Part shown: positions 19,069 through 26,690 of the stretch, in pieces
Position numbering within the stretch: position 1 is the stretch's first letter
Layout of the letters: each line of letters opens with the position of its first letter
DNA from: an uncultured Ruminococcus sp.
Lineage (GTDB): Bacteria; Bacillota; Clostridia; Oscillospirales; Ruminococcaceae
Assembly: GCA_934463425.1 (NCBI GenBank)
Contig: CAKSJP010000004.1
Coordinates: forward strand, 1 to 64,000
Length of the DNA: 64,000 nt
Direction of reading: 5' to 3'
Notes under the pieces: model-generated
What the model saw: the letters and a program-made list of their open reading frames with translations, nothing else
What the model was told of the DNA's origin: nothing
Databases searched by the model: none
Program-made: the position numbers and the translations under genes

Positions 19069-19404
19069 CTATTTTTCAATCTTTGGCGCTGCGTCCTCTT
19101 GTTTTGCCATTGTCTGCATCTTTCGGAAAAATCCGTCATCGCACACACCCAGGACACCGCAGCCCCTGCCGATCATCTGTGCAAAATCCGCCCGTGTAAA
19201 CGGCAGGATCAGACAGGGCACCTGTGCCTGGCTGCTGTAAAACGCAGCTTCCTTCTGTGTCTTTGCAGACGCATCTGATGCCACCAGCACGCCTGCCACC
19301 GCGCCGCGGTACATGGCGTCCTTTGTCGGCTCCAATCCCATAGCCAGCTTTCCTGCCTTACGACAGATGCTCAGGATCCCTTGCCAGTTCTGCTTGCAGT
19401 GCAT
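19069..19404 (-). CDS. ylxQ: L7Ae/L30e-family RNA-binding protein (YlxQ)
   Basis: A 111-residue kink-turn-type RNA-binding protein found in the nusA-infB operon of most Firmicutes; its role is poorly defined. LSICRKAGKLAMGLEPTKDAM at the start and GVLVASDAS are family features. The start at 19404 lies inside the end of ylxR with GAGGAG seven bases upstream, so the two are translationally coupled. A C-terminal Lys/Glu tail follows. Confidence 0.88.
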   Translation of the reverse strand: MHCKQNWQGILSICRKAGKLAMGLEPTKDAMYRGAVAGVLVASDASAKTQKEAAFYSSQAQVPCLILPFTRADFAQMIGRGCGVLGVCDDGFFRKMQTMAKQEDAAPKIEK

Positions 19405-19651
19405 GTTCCATCTCCTCATATACTTCTTCAGACACACGGCAGCCGAAAGAGCGCTCAATGCGATGTCCCTTTCTCGCCGCTGTCAGACATTCGGTATTCT
19501 TACATAGGTATGCACCGCGGCCGGACTGCTTTCCGGTGAAGTCCAGACGAATTTCCCCCTCGGCATTTTTCAGCACCCGGATCAGATCTTTTTTCGGCTG
19601 CATTGTGCCGCAGCCCACACAAAGCCGCATGGGGACTTTTTTACTCTTCAA
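19358..19651 (-). CDS. ylxR: YlxR/RnpM-family RNA-binding protein (DUF448)
   Basis: A 97-residue protein of the YlxR family, described in Bacillus as an RNase P modulator (RnpM). The motifs CVGCG and GRGAYLC define it. The likely start is TTG at 19651, with GGAGG nine bases upstream, overlapping the last 11 bases of nusA; the first ATG (19630) lacks a site. It lies between nusA and ylxQ as usual. Confidence 0.88.
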   Translation of the reverse strand: MKSKKVPMRLCVGCGTMQPKKDLIRVLKNAEGEIRLDFTGKQSGRGAYLCKNTECLTAARKGHRIERSFGCRVSEEVYEEMEHALQAELARDPEHLS

Positions 19652-20798
19652 TCTTGTTCGCCTCCGGTGCATTTGCTTCTTCTGCCGCTGCCGGTGCTTC
19701 TGCTGCAGCTTCCGGAGCAGCCTCTGCCGATGTTTCTTCCTGCTGATGCAGCACATCAAACTCCGGCTTGATGTCGATCTTATAGCCAGTCAGCTTTGCA
19801 GCCAGCTTTGCATTCTGTCCCTTATTGCCGATCGCCAGAGACAGCTGATTATTCGGCACTTTCACGGTGCAGGTACGCTCTTCTTCGTCCAGGATCTGCA
19901 CCTCCAGCACAGTTGCCGGTGCCAGTGCCTTTGCAATAAATTCCTCCGGCTTTTCGCTGTAGGGGATGATGTCGATCTTCTCGCCGTTCAGTTCAGACAC
20001 AATGGCAGAAATACGGGAGCGCTTCGGGCCGATGCATGCGCCGATGGCATCCACGTTGGGGTCCTTCGACCAGACGGCCACCTTTGTCCGGGAACCGGCC
20101 TCCCGAGAGACAGACTTGATCTCCACAGTACCGTCATAGATCTCCGGGATCTCCAGCTCGAACAGGCGCTTTACCAGTTCCTTGCGGACACGGGAGATCT
20201 TGATGATGGGCTTTTTCTGCTTGTTGGCGATGGTGGTGATGTATACCTTAACGCGCTGACCTTCTTTCAGGGTCTCGCCCGGGATCTGCTCATTGCGGAA
20301 CAGATACAGTTCTGTCTTGTGATACTGCAGTGTTGCCGTGCCGCCGGTCTCGACCTGCTTCACTTCACAGGTAATGCAGTCATTTTCCAGCGCCTCAAAT
20401 TCGCCCAGGATGCGCTCCCGGTTGATCTCCCGCAGATCGCCCTTAATGGACTGCTTTGCGGACTGTGCAGCAGCTCTGCCGAACTTCGCGATATCCAGGC
20501 GCTTTTCCACAAAACCGCCTACAACGGCGTTGGGATCCATGGTGCGCGCCACTGCGATGTTGACCTCGTTCTCGTCGATAGGTTCATCGTCTACGACGGT
20601 CTGGCGCAGATACATCTCAAAGGTCTTTGTGACGGGATCAATCTCTACGCGGATATTCTCCTCACTGTCAGGATATGCCTTTCTTGCTGCCTTCAGCATG
20701 GCGGACTTCACCTTTTCCACCAGCAGATCCGTATCTACATTTGCTTCGCTCCCCAGCGAGGAAAGCGCTTCAAAAAAACTGTTGTCCATTTTCTTCAC
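19641..20798 (-). CDS. nusA: Transcription termination/antitermination factor NusA
   Basis: A 385-residue protein that binds RNA polymerase and modulates pausing, termination and antitermination. The N-terminal domain begins NSFFEALSSLG, followed by S1 (EVKQVETGG region) and two KH domains (VDAIGACIGPKRSRI; LAIGNKGQNAKLAAKLTG). The C-terminus is a low-complexity Ala/Glu stretch. The start may be GTG at 20798 (GGAGG four bases before) or ATG at 20789 (13 bases); both spacings are non-ideal. It follows rimP directly. Confidence 0.96.
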   Translation of the reverse strand: MKKMDNSFFEALSSLGSEANVDTDLLVEKVKSAMLKAARKAYPDSEENIRVEIDPVTKTFEMYLRQTVVDDEPIDENEVNIAVARTMDPNAVVGGFVEKRLDIAKFGRAAAQSAKQSIKGDLREINRERILGEFEALENDCITCEVKQVETGGTATLQYHKTELYLFRNEQIPGETLKEGQRVKVYITTIANKQKKPIIKISRVRKELVKRLFELEIPEIYDGTVEIKSVSREAGSRTKVAVWSKDPNVDAIGACIGPKRSRISAIVSELNGEKIDIIPYSEKPEEFIAKALAPATVLEVQILDEEERTCTVKVPNNQLSLAIGNKGQNAKLAAKLTGYKIDIKPEFDVLHQQEETSAEAAPEAAAEAPAAAEEANAPEANKIEE

Positions 20799-20812
20799 TA
20801 TGCCTCCGTTGA

Positions 20813-21295
20813 TTAAAATTCTACTGATACATACCGCCGCACATAAGACAGGTCTGCCAGTGCCAGTGTCACCGGCGCTTCCTGTTCCTCCGGCTGTATG
20901 GTGATTTGCTCGGTATCATACGCTGTCAGAGTGCCGATCCATTCCTTTTCGCCGTTGATGGGGCGAACGGCGCGGGCGCGCACTTCCATTCCCAGGGTTT
21001 CTTCAAAATGCTGGGGCTGGTTCAGTTCCCGCTCCAGACCGGCAGAGCCGACCTCCAGCACATATGCCTGAGAGATGGGATCGGCGGCATCCACGGCGGC
21101 ATTGACCGGACGCGTCATTTTTTCGCAGTCCTCAATGTCGATCCCATCCGGATGGTCGATGAACACCCGCAGGTACCAGTATGCGCCCTCCTTCTCGAAG
21201 CTCACATCCCAGATAGAATATCCCTGTTCGTCGGCAATGGGCTTTACCAGATCATAGACCATCTTTTCGGTCCCGCCGAATTTCTTCATTTTCAT
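20813..21295 (-). CDS. rimP: Ribosome maturation factor RimP
   Basis: A 160-residue protein for 30S subunit assembly. The motifs YLRVFIDHPDGIDIEDCEKM and EVGSAGLEREL (residues about 77-91) are diagnostic. First gene of the cluster rimP-nusA-ylxR-ylxQ-infB-rbfA-nrnA-truB-ribF, expressed from the promoter at 21418-21446. AAGGAG lies before the start. The C-terminal SH3-like domain is present. Confidence 0.95.
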   Translation of the reverse strand: MKMKKFGGTEKMVYDLVKPIADEQGYSIWDVSFEKEGAYWYLRVFIDHPDGIDIEDCEKMTRPVNAAVDAADPISQAYVLEVGSAGLERELNQPQHFEETLGMEVRARAVRPINGEKEWIGTLTAYDTEQITIQPEEQEAPVTLALADLSYVRRYVSVEF

Positions 21296-21374
21296 GGCAT
21301 CTGCTCCTTTTCCAGCGTATCGTACACTTTTTCAAAAGAGAACCTTCCGTCAAAAAAGTGCCTACATAAACGAA

Positions 21375-21399
21375 AGACCGGTGGGGTTCCGGTCTTTTG
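21375..21399 (-). promoter_or_regulatory. Hairpin in the rimP leader
   Basis: AAAGACCGG and CCGGTCTTT pair perfectly across a seven-base loop near the 5' end of the rimP-nusA transcript. The following bases (CGTTT) are too poor in T for a firm terminator. A role in attenuation or RNA stability is inference. Confidence 0.4.
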
Positions 21400-21417
21400 C
21401 TGCATGATTATCATTAT

Positions 21418-21446
21418 TATAACACTACCGGATGAAAAAATCAAGG
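21418..21446 (-). promoter_or_regulatory. Sigma-A promoter of the rimP-nusA-infB cluster
   Basis: Minus strand TTGATT (21441-21446), 17-base spacer, TATAAT (21418-21423). The leader is about 115 bases. Confidence 0.8.
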
Positions 21447-21537
21447 GTTTTGAAGAAAAAAGTACGTTTTTTTCCAAAAAAATTTACGCTTTCCGCATCA
21501 TTTCTGAACTTTCCGGAACACCGCAGCAAGAAGGCAC

Positions 21538-21578
21538 AAAAAACCGGCTCACATCCGCTCGGATGCAAACCGGTTTTT
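21538..21578 (-). terminator. Terminator of the fba transcript
   Basis: Minus strand AAAAACCGG and CCGGTTTTTT flank an inner GCATCC/GGATG pair. It lies nine bases after the stop of the 43-residue gene. T-rich on both sides, so it could also act in the other direction. Confidence 0.8.
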
Positions 21579-21586
21579 CCGAAGCA

Positions 21587-21718
21587 TTATGCCTCATCAG
21601 CTGTGCTTTCTTCATCAGAATGTGCCAGAGCCACCAGGGTTCTTGCCGAAACAAGAATGCCTATGGTGTATGTGACGATTTCCAGTACAGCAATTACTAC
21701 CTGTAATGTCTTTTTCAT
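21587..21718 (-). CDS. Single-span membrane peptide, 43 residues, downstream of fba
   Basis: Not recognised. The product begins MKKTLQVVIAVLEIVTYT, has one hydrophobic helix (residues about 5-28) and an acidic C-terminus HSDEESTADEA. AAGGA lies about 11 bases before the ATG. It starts 48 bases after fba and is followed at once by a strong terminator, so it is the last gene of the fba transcript. Its size and layout resemble the 43-residue peptide at 49867-49998, though the sequences are not obviously related. Confidence 0.65.
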   Translation of the reverse strand: MKKTLQVVIAVLEIVTYTIGILVSARTLVALAHSDEESTADEA

Positions 21719-21766
21719 CGGAAACACATTCCTTTCTCCGCAGGAGCTGCGGTCTTGTCAGAGAAC

Positions 21767-22630
21767 TTACGCCTTGTTCACAGAGCCGAACAGGTTCATC
21801 TTCTCTTCTACCTTTGCCATGATTGCTTCATAGCCCGGCAGGAGCAGCTTTCTCGGGTCAAAGCCCTTGCCCTTCAGATCCTTGCCTTCTTCGATGTACT
21901 TTCTGGTAGCTTCAGCAAATACCAGCTGGCACTCGGTGTTTACGTTGATCTTTGCAACGCCCAGAGAGATTGCCTTTGTGATCTGGTCGTCCGGGATACC
22001 AGTACCGCCGTGCAGTACCAGCGGCATATCGCCGACAGCCTTCTTGACAGCTTCCAGAGTCTCGAAGCTCAGGCCTTCCCAGTTTTCCGGATATACGCCG
22101 TGGATGTTGCCGATGCCGGCAGCCAGGATGTCTACACCCAGGTCAGCGATGGTCTTGCATTCCTGCGGATCTGCGCACTCGCCCCTGCCGATTACGCCGT
22201 CCTCTTCGCCGCCGATTGCGCCGACTTCTGCCTCGATAGACAGACCCAGCTTATGTGCAACTGCAACCAGTTCCTTGGTCTTTGCCAGGTTTTCTTCGAT
22301 CGGGAAGTGAGAACCGTCGAACATGATGGAAGTAAAGCCTGCCTTGATGCAGTCATAGCACTGATCGTAAGTACCGTGATCCAGGTGCAGCGCAACCGGA
22401 ACAGTGATACCCAGAGATTCATCCATCGCCTTTACCATATCTGCAACAACCTTGAAACCGGTCATATACTTACCAGCACCGCCGGAAACGCCCAGGATCA
22501 CCGGGGAGTTCAGCTTCTGTGCTGTGTTCAGGATTGCCTTTGTCCATTCCAGATTGTTGATATTGAACTGACCGACTGCATACTTGCCGTCTCTTGCCTT
22601 GTCCATCATATCCTTTGCCGATACTAACAT
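21767..22630 (-). CDS. fba: Class II fructose-1,6-bisphosphate aldolase
   Basis: A 287-residue zinc-dependent aldolase of glycolysis, converting fructose 1,6-bisphosphate to DHAP and glyceraldehyde 3-phosphate. The zinc-ligand motif HLDHGTY lies near residue 81, with EAEVGAIGGEEDG, GNIHGVYP and VLHGGTGIP following. The size and motifs are typical of the type found in Firmicutes. AGGAGGC lies before the ATG at 22630. The promoter is at 22697-22725, divergent from glgB. Confidence 0.97.
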   Translation of the reverse strand: MLVSAKDMMDKARDGKYAVGQFNINNLEWTKAILNTAQKLNSPVILGVSGGAGKYMTGFKVVADMVKAMDESLGITVPVALHLDHGTYDQCYDCIKAGFTSIMFDGSHFPIEENLAKTKELVAVAHKLGLSIEAEVGAIGGEEDGVIGRGECADPQECKTIADLGVDILAAGIGNIHGVYPENWEGLSFETLEAVKKAVGDMPLVLHGGTGIPDDQITKAISLGVAKINVNTECQLVFAEATRKYIEEGKDLKGKGFDPRKLLLPGYEAIMAKVEEKMNLFGSVNKA

Positions 22631-22696
22631 AAAAAAGTGCCTCCTAATTCAATTTGGTGCAGGCAGCGTTCCGCTTTGGGAACGTCCGCTGTACTT

Positions 22697-22725
22697 ATTA
22701 TACCGCATTTCGGGCACAATTGCAA
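22697..22725 (-). promoter_or_regulatory. Promoter of fba
   Basis: Minus strand TTGCAA (22720-22725), 17 bases, TATAAT (22697-22702). The same TTGCAA hexamer forms the -35 box of the divergent glgB promoter. Confidence 0.75.
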
Positions 22726-22800
22726 TGGGTTTCCGAAATTTTTTTCGTATTTTCTCAAAAAGTGCGCCGATCTCCTACACAAAATATACTTTTGTCTATA

Positions 22801-22838
22801 ATGCAACATTGCATCTTGATTTGATGCTTGCAATGCAA
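22801..22838. promoter_or_regulatory. Two TTGCA-type palindromes, candidate operators for glgB
   Basis: ATGCAACATTGCAT (22801-22814) is a palindrome with 6-base arms around CA, and TTGCAATGCAA (22828-22838) is a palindrome with 5-base arms around one base. The second overlaps the -35 box of the glgB promoter. The two centres are about 25 bases apart, near 2.4 helical turns. Such sites suit a LacI-family dimer such as a maltose-type regulator; no regulator gene is in the window. Confidence 0.45.
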
Positions 22839-22857
22839 TGTATAGTTTTAGTATAAT
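22828..22857 (+). promoter_or_regulatory. Promoter of glgB
   Basis: TTGCAA (22828-22833), 18 bases, TATAAT (22852-22857). The leader to the ATG is about 85 bases. Confidence 0.7.
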
Positions 22858-22947
22858 AATACTAGAATCTCATGCGTTTGATTATAGTTTTACAGCGAAA
22901 CAGCAAAAGTCAATGAATAAATCCGCACAGAGGAGTGAACCAACCCC

Positions 22948-24816
22948 ATGGATATCCATCAGTTTTTTCTGGGCAACGCCTTTGATGCCCATACTTATTT
23001 CGGCGCGCACGTCACCGAGGACGGCACCGTCTTTCGCACCCTTGCGCCCAATGCCGCAGCCGTCGATCTGATCTGGGAGGGCGGCGAATGGGAGCCTATG
23101 CCCATGAAAAAGATACATGACGGCGGCATCTATGAGCTGACCGTCCCGGATGCTGTTCCCGGACAGATGTATAAATACCGCATTACGCCCCGGAACCCGG
23201 ACGGCGACATCATCGACCACTGCGACCCCTACGGCTTCGGCATGGAGCTGCGTCCCAATAATGCCTCCATTATCCGTGATCTGTCCAGCTATACCTTTCA
23301 TGACAAAAAATGGATGGCACAGTGCGGCGGTCACCGGCAAAAGCCTGTCAACATTTATGAAGTGCATCTGGGCTCCTGGCGCACCAGCCCCAGTGACCCC
23401 AACGGCTGGTACACCTATGAAGAGATCGCCCCGAAGCTGGTGGACTATGTCAAAAAAGCCGGATACAACTACATTGAATTTATGCCTCTGAGTGAACATC
23501 CGGCGGACTGCTCCTGGGGCTATCAGAACACCGGATTTTTCAGTCCCACCTCCCGGTACGGCACAGCGCATCAGCTGATGCAGCTCATCGACACCTGTCA
23601 CCAGGCAGGCATCGGCGTGATCCTGGACTTTGTACCGGTACACTTTGCCGTAGACGGCTATGCCCTGAACCACTATGACGGAACGACACTGTATGAGTAT
23701 CCGGAAAAGGAGGACAACTACAGCGAATGGGGCAGCTGCAACTTTATCCATGCCCGGGGCGAGGTGTGCAGCTTTCTCCAGTCCTGCGCCAACTACTGGA
23801 TGGATGTGTTCCACTTTGACGGCCTGCGGATGGATGCAGTGAGCCGGCTCATCTACTGGGGCGGCGACCCGAACCGGGGCACAAATCCCTCCAGCATCAC
23901 CTTCCTCAAGCGCATGAACCAGGGTCTGCATCAGCTGCACCCGGACAGCATGCTCATCGCCGAGGATTCCACCAACTATGAGGGCGTGACCTGCCCGGTG
24001 GAATACGGCGGACTGGGCTTCGACTATAAGTGGGATATGGGCTGGATGAATGACACCCTGGACTACTTCCGGCAGTATCCCTGGGTGCGCCGTGACAGCG
24101 AGACCTATCACAAGCTGACATTTTCCATGATGTACTTTCCCAATGAGTATTATCTGCTGCCCCTGTCCCATGACGAGAACGTCCATGGAAAAGCCACGGT
24201 CATGCAGAAGATGTTCGGCGAATACGAACAGAAATTTCCGCAGGCGCGGCTGCTTTATTTGTATATGTATGCGCATCCCGGCAAAAAGCTGCTGTTTATG
24301 GGCAGCGAACTGGGACAGCTCCGGGAATGGACGGAGGAACAGCAGCAGGACTGGGATATCTTAAAGTATCCCATCCACGATGCATTCTACCACTTTATGC
24401 TGGAGCTGAACAAGCTGTACCTCACCGAACCGGCGCTGTACCGGGATGACTATGAGAAAGACGGCTTCCGCTGGGTGGACTGTCACCAGGAAGAAAAGGG
24501 CATCTATGCCATGGAGCGCCGTGCCGGAGACAGCCGCATCCTCGTTCTGCTGCACATGTCTGATGAAGCAACACAGACCTATACCTTCAGCCTGCCGGAC
24601 TGCGGCGGACTGAAGCCGCTGCTGCACACGGACTGGGAACGCTTTCATGGTATGACAAAGGAGAGCAAGCGCACACTGACCGGCGATATGACCCGAACCG
24701 GCATGCAGTTCACCATTGATCTGCCGCCGTTTTCCGGTATTCTGCTGCGAATCCTGCCGGAGAAGCAGCAGGAGCGAAAGCCTGCTGTCCGAAAGACCAA
24801 AAAGAAGCGCGTCTGA
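22948..24816 (+). CDS. glgB: 1,4-alpha-glucan branching enzyme
   Basis: A 622-residue GH13 enzyme that adds alpha-1,6 branches during glycogen synthesis in the cytoplasm. The N-terminal CBM48-type region (FGAHVTEDGTVFRTLAPNA) precedes the catalytic barrel. Predicted catalytic residues are D296 in GLRMDAV, E339 in LIAEDST and the transition-state D409 in LSHDENVHGK. HPADCSWGYQ is typical of branching enzymes. The all-beta C-terminal domain ends in a basic tail. GAGGAG lies before the ATG. No other glg gene is adjacent. Transcribed alone, with a shared terminator at 24829-24872. Confidence 0.96.
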   Translation: MDIHQFFLGNAFDAHTYFGAHVTEDGTVFRTLAPNAAAVDLIWEGGEWEPMPMKKIHDGGIYELTVPDAVPGQMYKYRITPRNPDGDIIDHCDPYGFGMELRPNNASIIRDLSSYTFHDKKWMAQCGGHRQKPVNIYEVHLGSWRTSPSDPNGWYTYEEIAPKLVDYVKKAGYNYIEFMPLSEHPADCSWGYQNTGFFSPTSRYGTAHQLMQLIDTCHQAGIGVILDFVPVHFAVDGYALNHYDGTTLYEYPEKEDNYSEWGSCNFIHARGEVCSFLQSCANYWMDVFHFDGLRMDAVSRLIYWGGDPNRGTNPSSITFLKRMNQGLHQLHPDSMLIAEDSTNYEGVTCPVEYGGLGFDYKWDMGWMNDTLDYFRQYPWVRRDSETYHKLTFSMMYFPNEYYLLPLSHDENVHGKATVMQKMFGEYEQKFPQARLLYLYMYAHPGKKLLFMGSELGQLREWTEEQQQDWDILKYPIHDAFYHFMLELNKLYLTEPALYRDDYEKDGFRWVDCHQEEKGIYAMERRAGDSRILVLLHMSDEATQTYTFSLPDCGGLKPLLHTDWERFHGMTKESKRTLTGDMTRTGMQFTIDLPPFSGILLRILPEKQQERKPAVRKTKKKRV

Positions 24817-24828
24817 ACTGCAAAAAAT

Positions 24829-24872
24829 AACAAAGCCGCTGTGCATCTCTGCCGATACACAGCGGCTTTGTT
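24829..24872. terminator. Bidirectional terminator between glgB and the lipoprotein gene
   Basis: AACAAAGCCGCTGTG pairs perfectly with CACAGCGGCTTTGTT (15 bases), between two convergent genes. A short T tract lies on each side. Confidence 0.85.
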
Positions 24873-24875
24873 TCA

Positions 24876-25439
24876 TTATGATTCCATTGCGGTGGTTTCT
24901 GTTGCCAAAGGTGCCTGGGACTGAAACTGTGCAAACATCAGTTCTGCATCATAGCTGTCCATCGTAAAGCCTGCCAGGTCGCCGTTTTCTGTCAGTATCA
25001 GAGTATACGGGCAGCCCTCCGACTCGCCCTCTACCAGGACACTGCCGTCCTTTTCCTTTCCGGTGATCTCTTCCTGCTGCGCCAGTTCGTCTACCACCAG
25101 GATCAGCTGACTCAGAACCGATTTTGCCGGCATCGCCGACTGAGGCACAGAAAAGCCCAGTCCCTTATATGACGCTGTGACCTCTCCGTCCGAAAAGTCC
25201 AGCACAACGCCGGCAAGTGTCGCCGGCTCTGCAAAGGACACGCTCCACACGCCGTCCCCCAGCCGGGACAATGTGCCGCCGGCTGTCCAGTCATCCATGG
25301 TCATAGTCATCTCTGCGGTAAAACTGCCGCTCAGCTTCTGCGCCGCGCTGGCACTGTTTCCGCCGGGTCTGGCACAGCCGGAAAGGCACACGCCTCCGGC
25401 AAGGATCAGCCCCAGAACTGCTCTGTATTTTCGTTTCAT
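24876..25439 (-). CDS. Putative lipoprotein, 187 residues
   Basis: A signal peptide of the lipoprotein type: MKRKYRAVLGLILAGGVC then the lipobox LSGC. The mature part is beta-rich and acidic (FTAEMTMTMDDWTAGGTL), like small cell-surface lipoproteins of unknown function in Oscillospiraceae. The start at 25439 is preceded by AGGAGGAGAT; a frame extending seven codons further has no site. It follows nnrD by 42 bases and is probably cotranscribed. Confidence 0.8.
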   Translation of the reverse strand: MKRKYRAVLGLILAGGVCLSGCARPGGNSASAAQKLSGSFTAEMTMTMDDWTAGGTLSRLGDGVWSVSFAEPATLAGVVLDFSDGEVTASYKGLGFSVPQSAMPAKSVLSQLILVVDELAQQEEITGKEKDGSVLVEGESEGCPYTLILTENGDLAGFTMDSYDAELMFAQFQSQAPLATETTAMES

Positions 25440-25481
25440 ATGAATCTCCTCCTGTGTCATCAGACGGAGACACCCTGCGGC

Positions 25482-26369
25482 TTACCGCTCCTGCTCCAGC
25501 TTTGCCAGCACCTGTGGCAGATAGGCGAGCAAGTCTCGTGGGAGCATCGCCTGCTGAGAAAGCGCCGCAGCGGCATGATCTCCGGCGAGTCCGTGGAGAT
25601 AGACTCCGGCACAGGCTGCCTCCCAGGAGGGAATCCCCTGGGCTGCGAAGGCAGCGATCAGCCCGGCAAGCACATCACCGCTTCCGCCGCGGCTCATGCC
25701 CGGATTTCCCGTGGGATTCTGCGCCAGACAGTCTCCCTGCGCCACCAGTGTTCCTGCGCCTTTCAGCGCCAGTGTCACCGGATACGCCGCTGCAAACTGT
25801 GCCGCCGTTTCCACATGGTTTTCCTGTATCTGCGGAATGGTCTGCCCGGTGAGACGTGCCATTTCGCCGGGATGCGGTGTCAGAATCCAGTCTGTCCCCG
25901 TCCGTCTGCTTAACTCTATGCAGGAGACTGCACAGTTTAGACCATCTGCATCCAAAACCACCGGACACGCCGCAGTTTCCAGCACCCAGCGCACCAGACG
26001 CTTTGTCTCCTCGGTCACACCCAGACCGCAGCCGAGCAGCACACCGTTGGCGCGGCGGAGATGTACCAGAAGCAGCTCCCGGTTGTGGGAGCTGTTGGTC
26101 AGAAAGCCGTTTTCGTCCGTCTCCAGCGAGAGCCACATCGCCTCTGGCGCAGCTGCGGCAAGACGCATGGGGTTTTCCGGCGCAGTTGCCACTGTGACCA
26201 GTCCGGCACCGCCGCGCAGTGCCGCCTGGGTGGAAAGCAGGCAGGCACCGGGCATGTTCCGGCTTCCGGTAATGCACAAAAGCCGCCCGAAATCCCCTTT
26301 CTGGGCATCGGTTTTTCGTTTGGGTATCATCCGGCAGATCTCCTGCCAGGTCAGTTGATGCAGCTTCAT
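25482..26369 (-). CDS. nnrD: ADP-dependent NAD(P)H-hydrate dehydratase
   Basis: A 295-residue ribokinase-fold repair enzyme that dehydrates the damaged S-form of NAD(P)H hydrate using ADP. Motifs: GRLLCITGSRNMPGA, DADGLN, TPHPGEMARL, and the catalytic SRGGSGDVLAG. The NnrE epimerase domain often fused to it is absent, so the epimerase must be encoded elsewhere. AAGGAGC precedes the ATG at 26369. It is read away from the toxin-like locus; an antisense promoter at 26691-26719 points toward it. Confidence 0.92.
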   Translation of the reverse strand: MKLHQLTWQEICRMIPKRKTDAQKGDFGRLLCITGSRNMPGACLLSTQAALRGGAGLVTVATAPENPMRLAAAAPEAMWLSLETDENGFLTNSSHNRELLLVHLRRANGVLLGCGLGVTEETKRLVRWVLETAACPVVLDADGLNCAVSCIELSRRTGTDWILTPHPGEMARLTGQTIPQIQENHVETAAQFAAAYPVTLALKGAGTLVAQGDCLAQNPTGNPGMSRGGSGDVLAGLIAAFAAQGIPSWEAACAGVYLHGLAGDHAAAALSQQAMLPRDLLAYLPQVLAKLEQER

Positions 26370-26418
26370 GGAATGCTCCTTTCGCAATGTGCTGAAATCC
26401 GGCAGCATTTCTGCCGGA

Positions 26419-26447
26419 TTGACAAAAGGGTTTCTGTGTGTTATGAT
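26419..26447 (+). promoter_or_regulatory. Near-consensus sigma-A promoter for the 26-residue peptide gene
   Basis: TTGACA (26419-26424), 17 bases, TATGAT (26442-26447). Expected transcription start is near 26453. Confidence 0.85.
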
Positions 26448-26457
26448 CGCTTGTCGG

Positions 26458-26477
26458 CTTCTTCCGTCAGGAAGGAG
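26458..26477 (+). promoter_or_regulatory. Hairpin masking the Shine-Dalgarno site
   Basis: CTTCTTCC (26458-26465), loop GTCA, GGAAGGAG (26470-26477): eight pairs, one a G-U wobble. The right arm contains most of the ribosome-binding site (GAAGGAGGTGAT, 26471-26482), which matches the 16S rRNA 3' end almost perfectly. Folding would block initiation. Confidence 0.6.
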
Positions 26478-26485
26478 GTGATAAT

Positions 26486-26566
26486 TTGCTATACTATATC
26501 ATTACCGCAGGTATCTCCGTTGGAGCAGACATTGTGTTATATAAAAAATGGCTGAATGGAGAGTGA
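26486..26566 (+). CDS. Hydrophobic 26-residue peptide, candidate type I toxin
   Basis: Starts at TTG (26486), seven bases after GGAGG. The product is a hydrophobic helix (residues about 2-19, LYYIITAGISVGADIVLY) followed by the basic-amphipathic end KKWLNGE. Length, single membrane span and charged tail match type I toxins in general; no named family is assigned. The gene has its own promoter and terminator. Its RNA has two features of type I toxin messengers: a hidden ribosome site, and complementarity between the 5' end (TTGTCGGCT, 26451-26459) and the bases at the stop codon (AGCCGACAA, 26566-26574). An antisense promoter lies beyond the terminator. A harmless membrane peptide is the alternative. 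Confidence 0.65.
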   Translation: MLYYIITAGISVGADIVLYKKWLNGE

Positions 26567-26579
26567 GCCGACAACAGCC

Positions 26580-26684
26580 GACTTATTTTCGCCTTATTTT
26601 TATAAATAAGGCGAAAGCCTCCGGAGCTGCAACTCTGGAGGCTTTCTTTTTTGGTGATCACTTGTAATTATATTATTTCAATGT
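26580..26684 (-). ncRNA. Possible antisense RNA opposite the peptide mRNA 3' end
   Basis: Only the 5' end is supported: the promoter at 26691-26719 predicts a start near 26684 reading into the terminator region of the peptide gene on the other strand. No coding frame follows on this strand before nnrD (start 26369). The 3' end is unknown; 26580 is a placeholder at the far side of the paired hairpin region. It may instead run on as a long leader of nnrD. Confidence 0.35.
26587..26652 (+). terminator. Two stacked hairpins ending the peptide mRNA
   Basis: The first stem, TTTCGCCTTATTT with AAATAAGGCGAAA (26587-26616), is a perfect 13-base stem with a TTAT loop. The second, GAAAGCCTCCGGAG with CTCTGGAGGCTTTC (26613-26646), is followed by TTTTTT. 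They share GAAA (26613-26616), so full pairing of both is mutually exclusive at the join. Confidence 0.85.
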
Positions 26685-26690
26685 GCCTTT

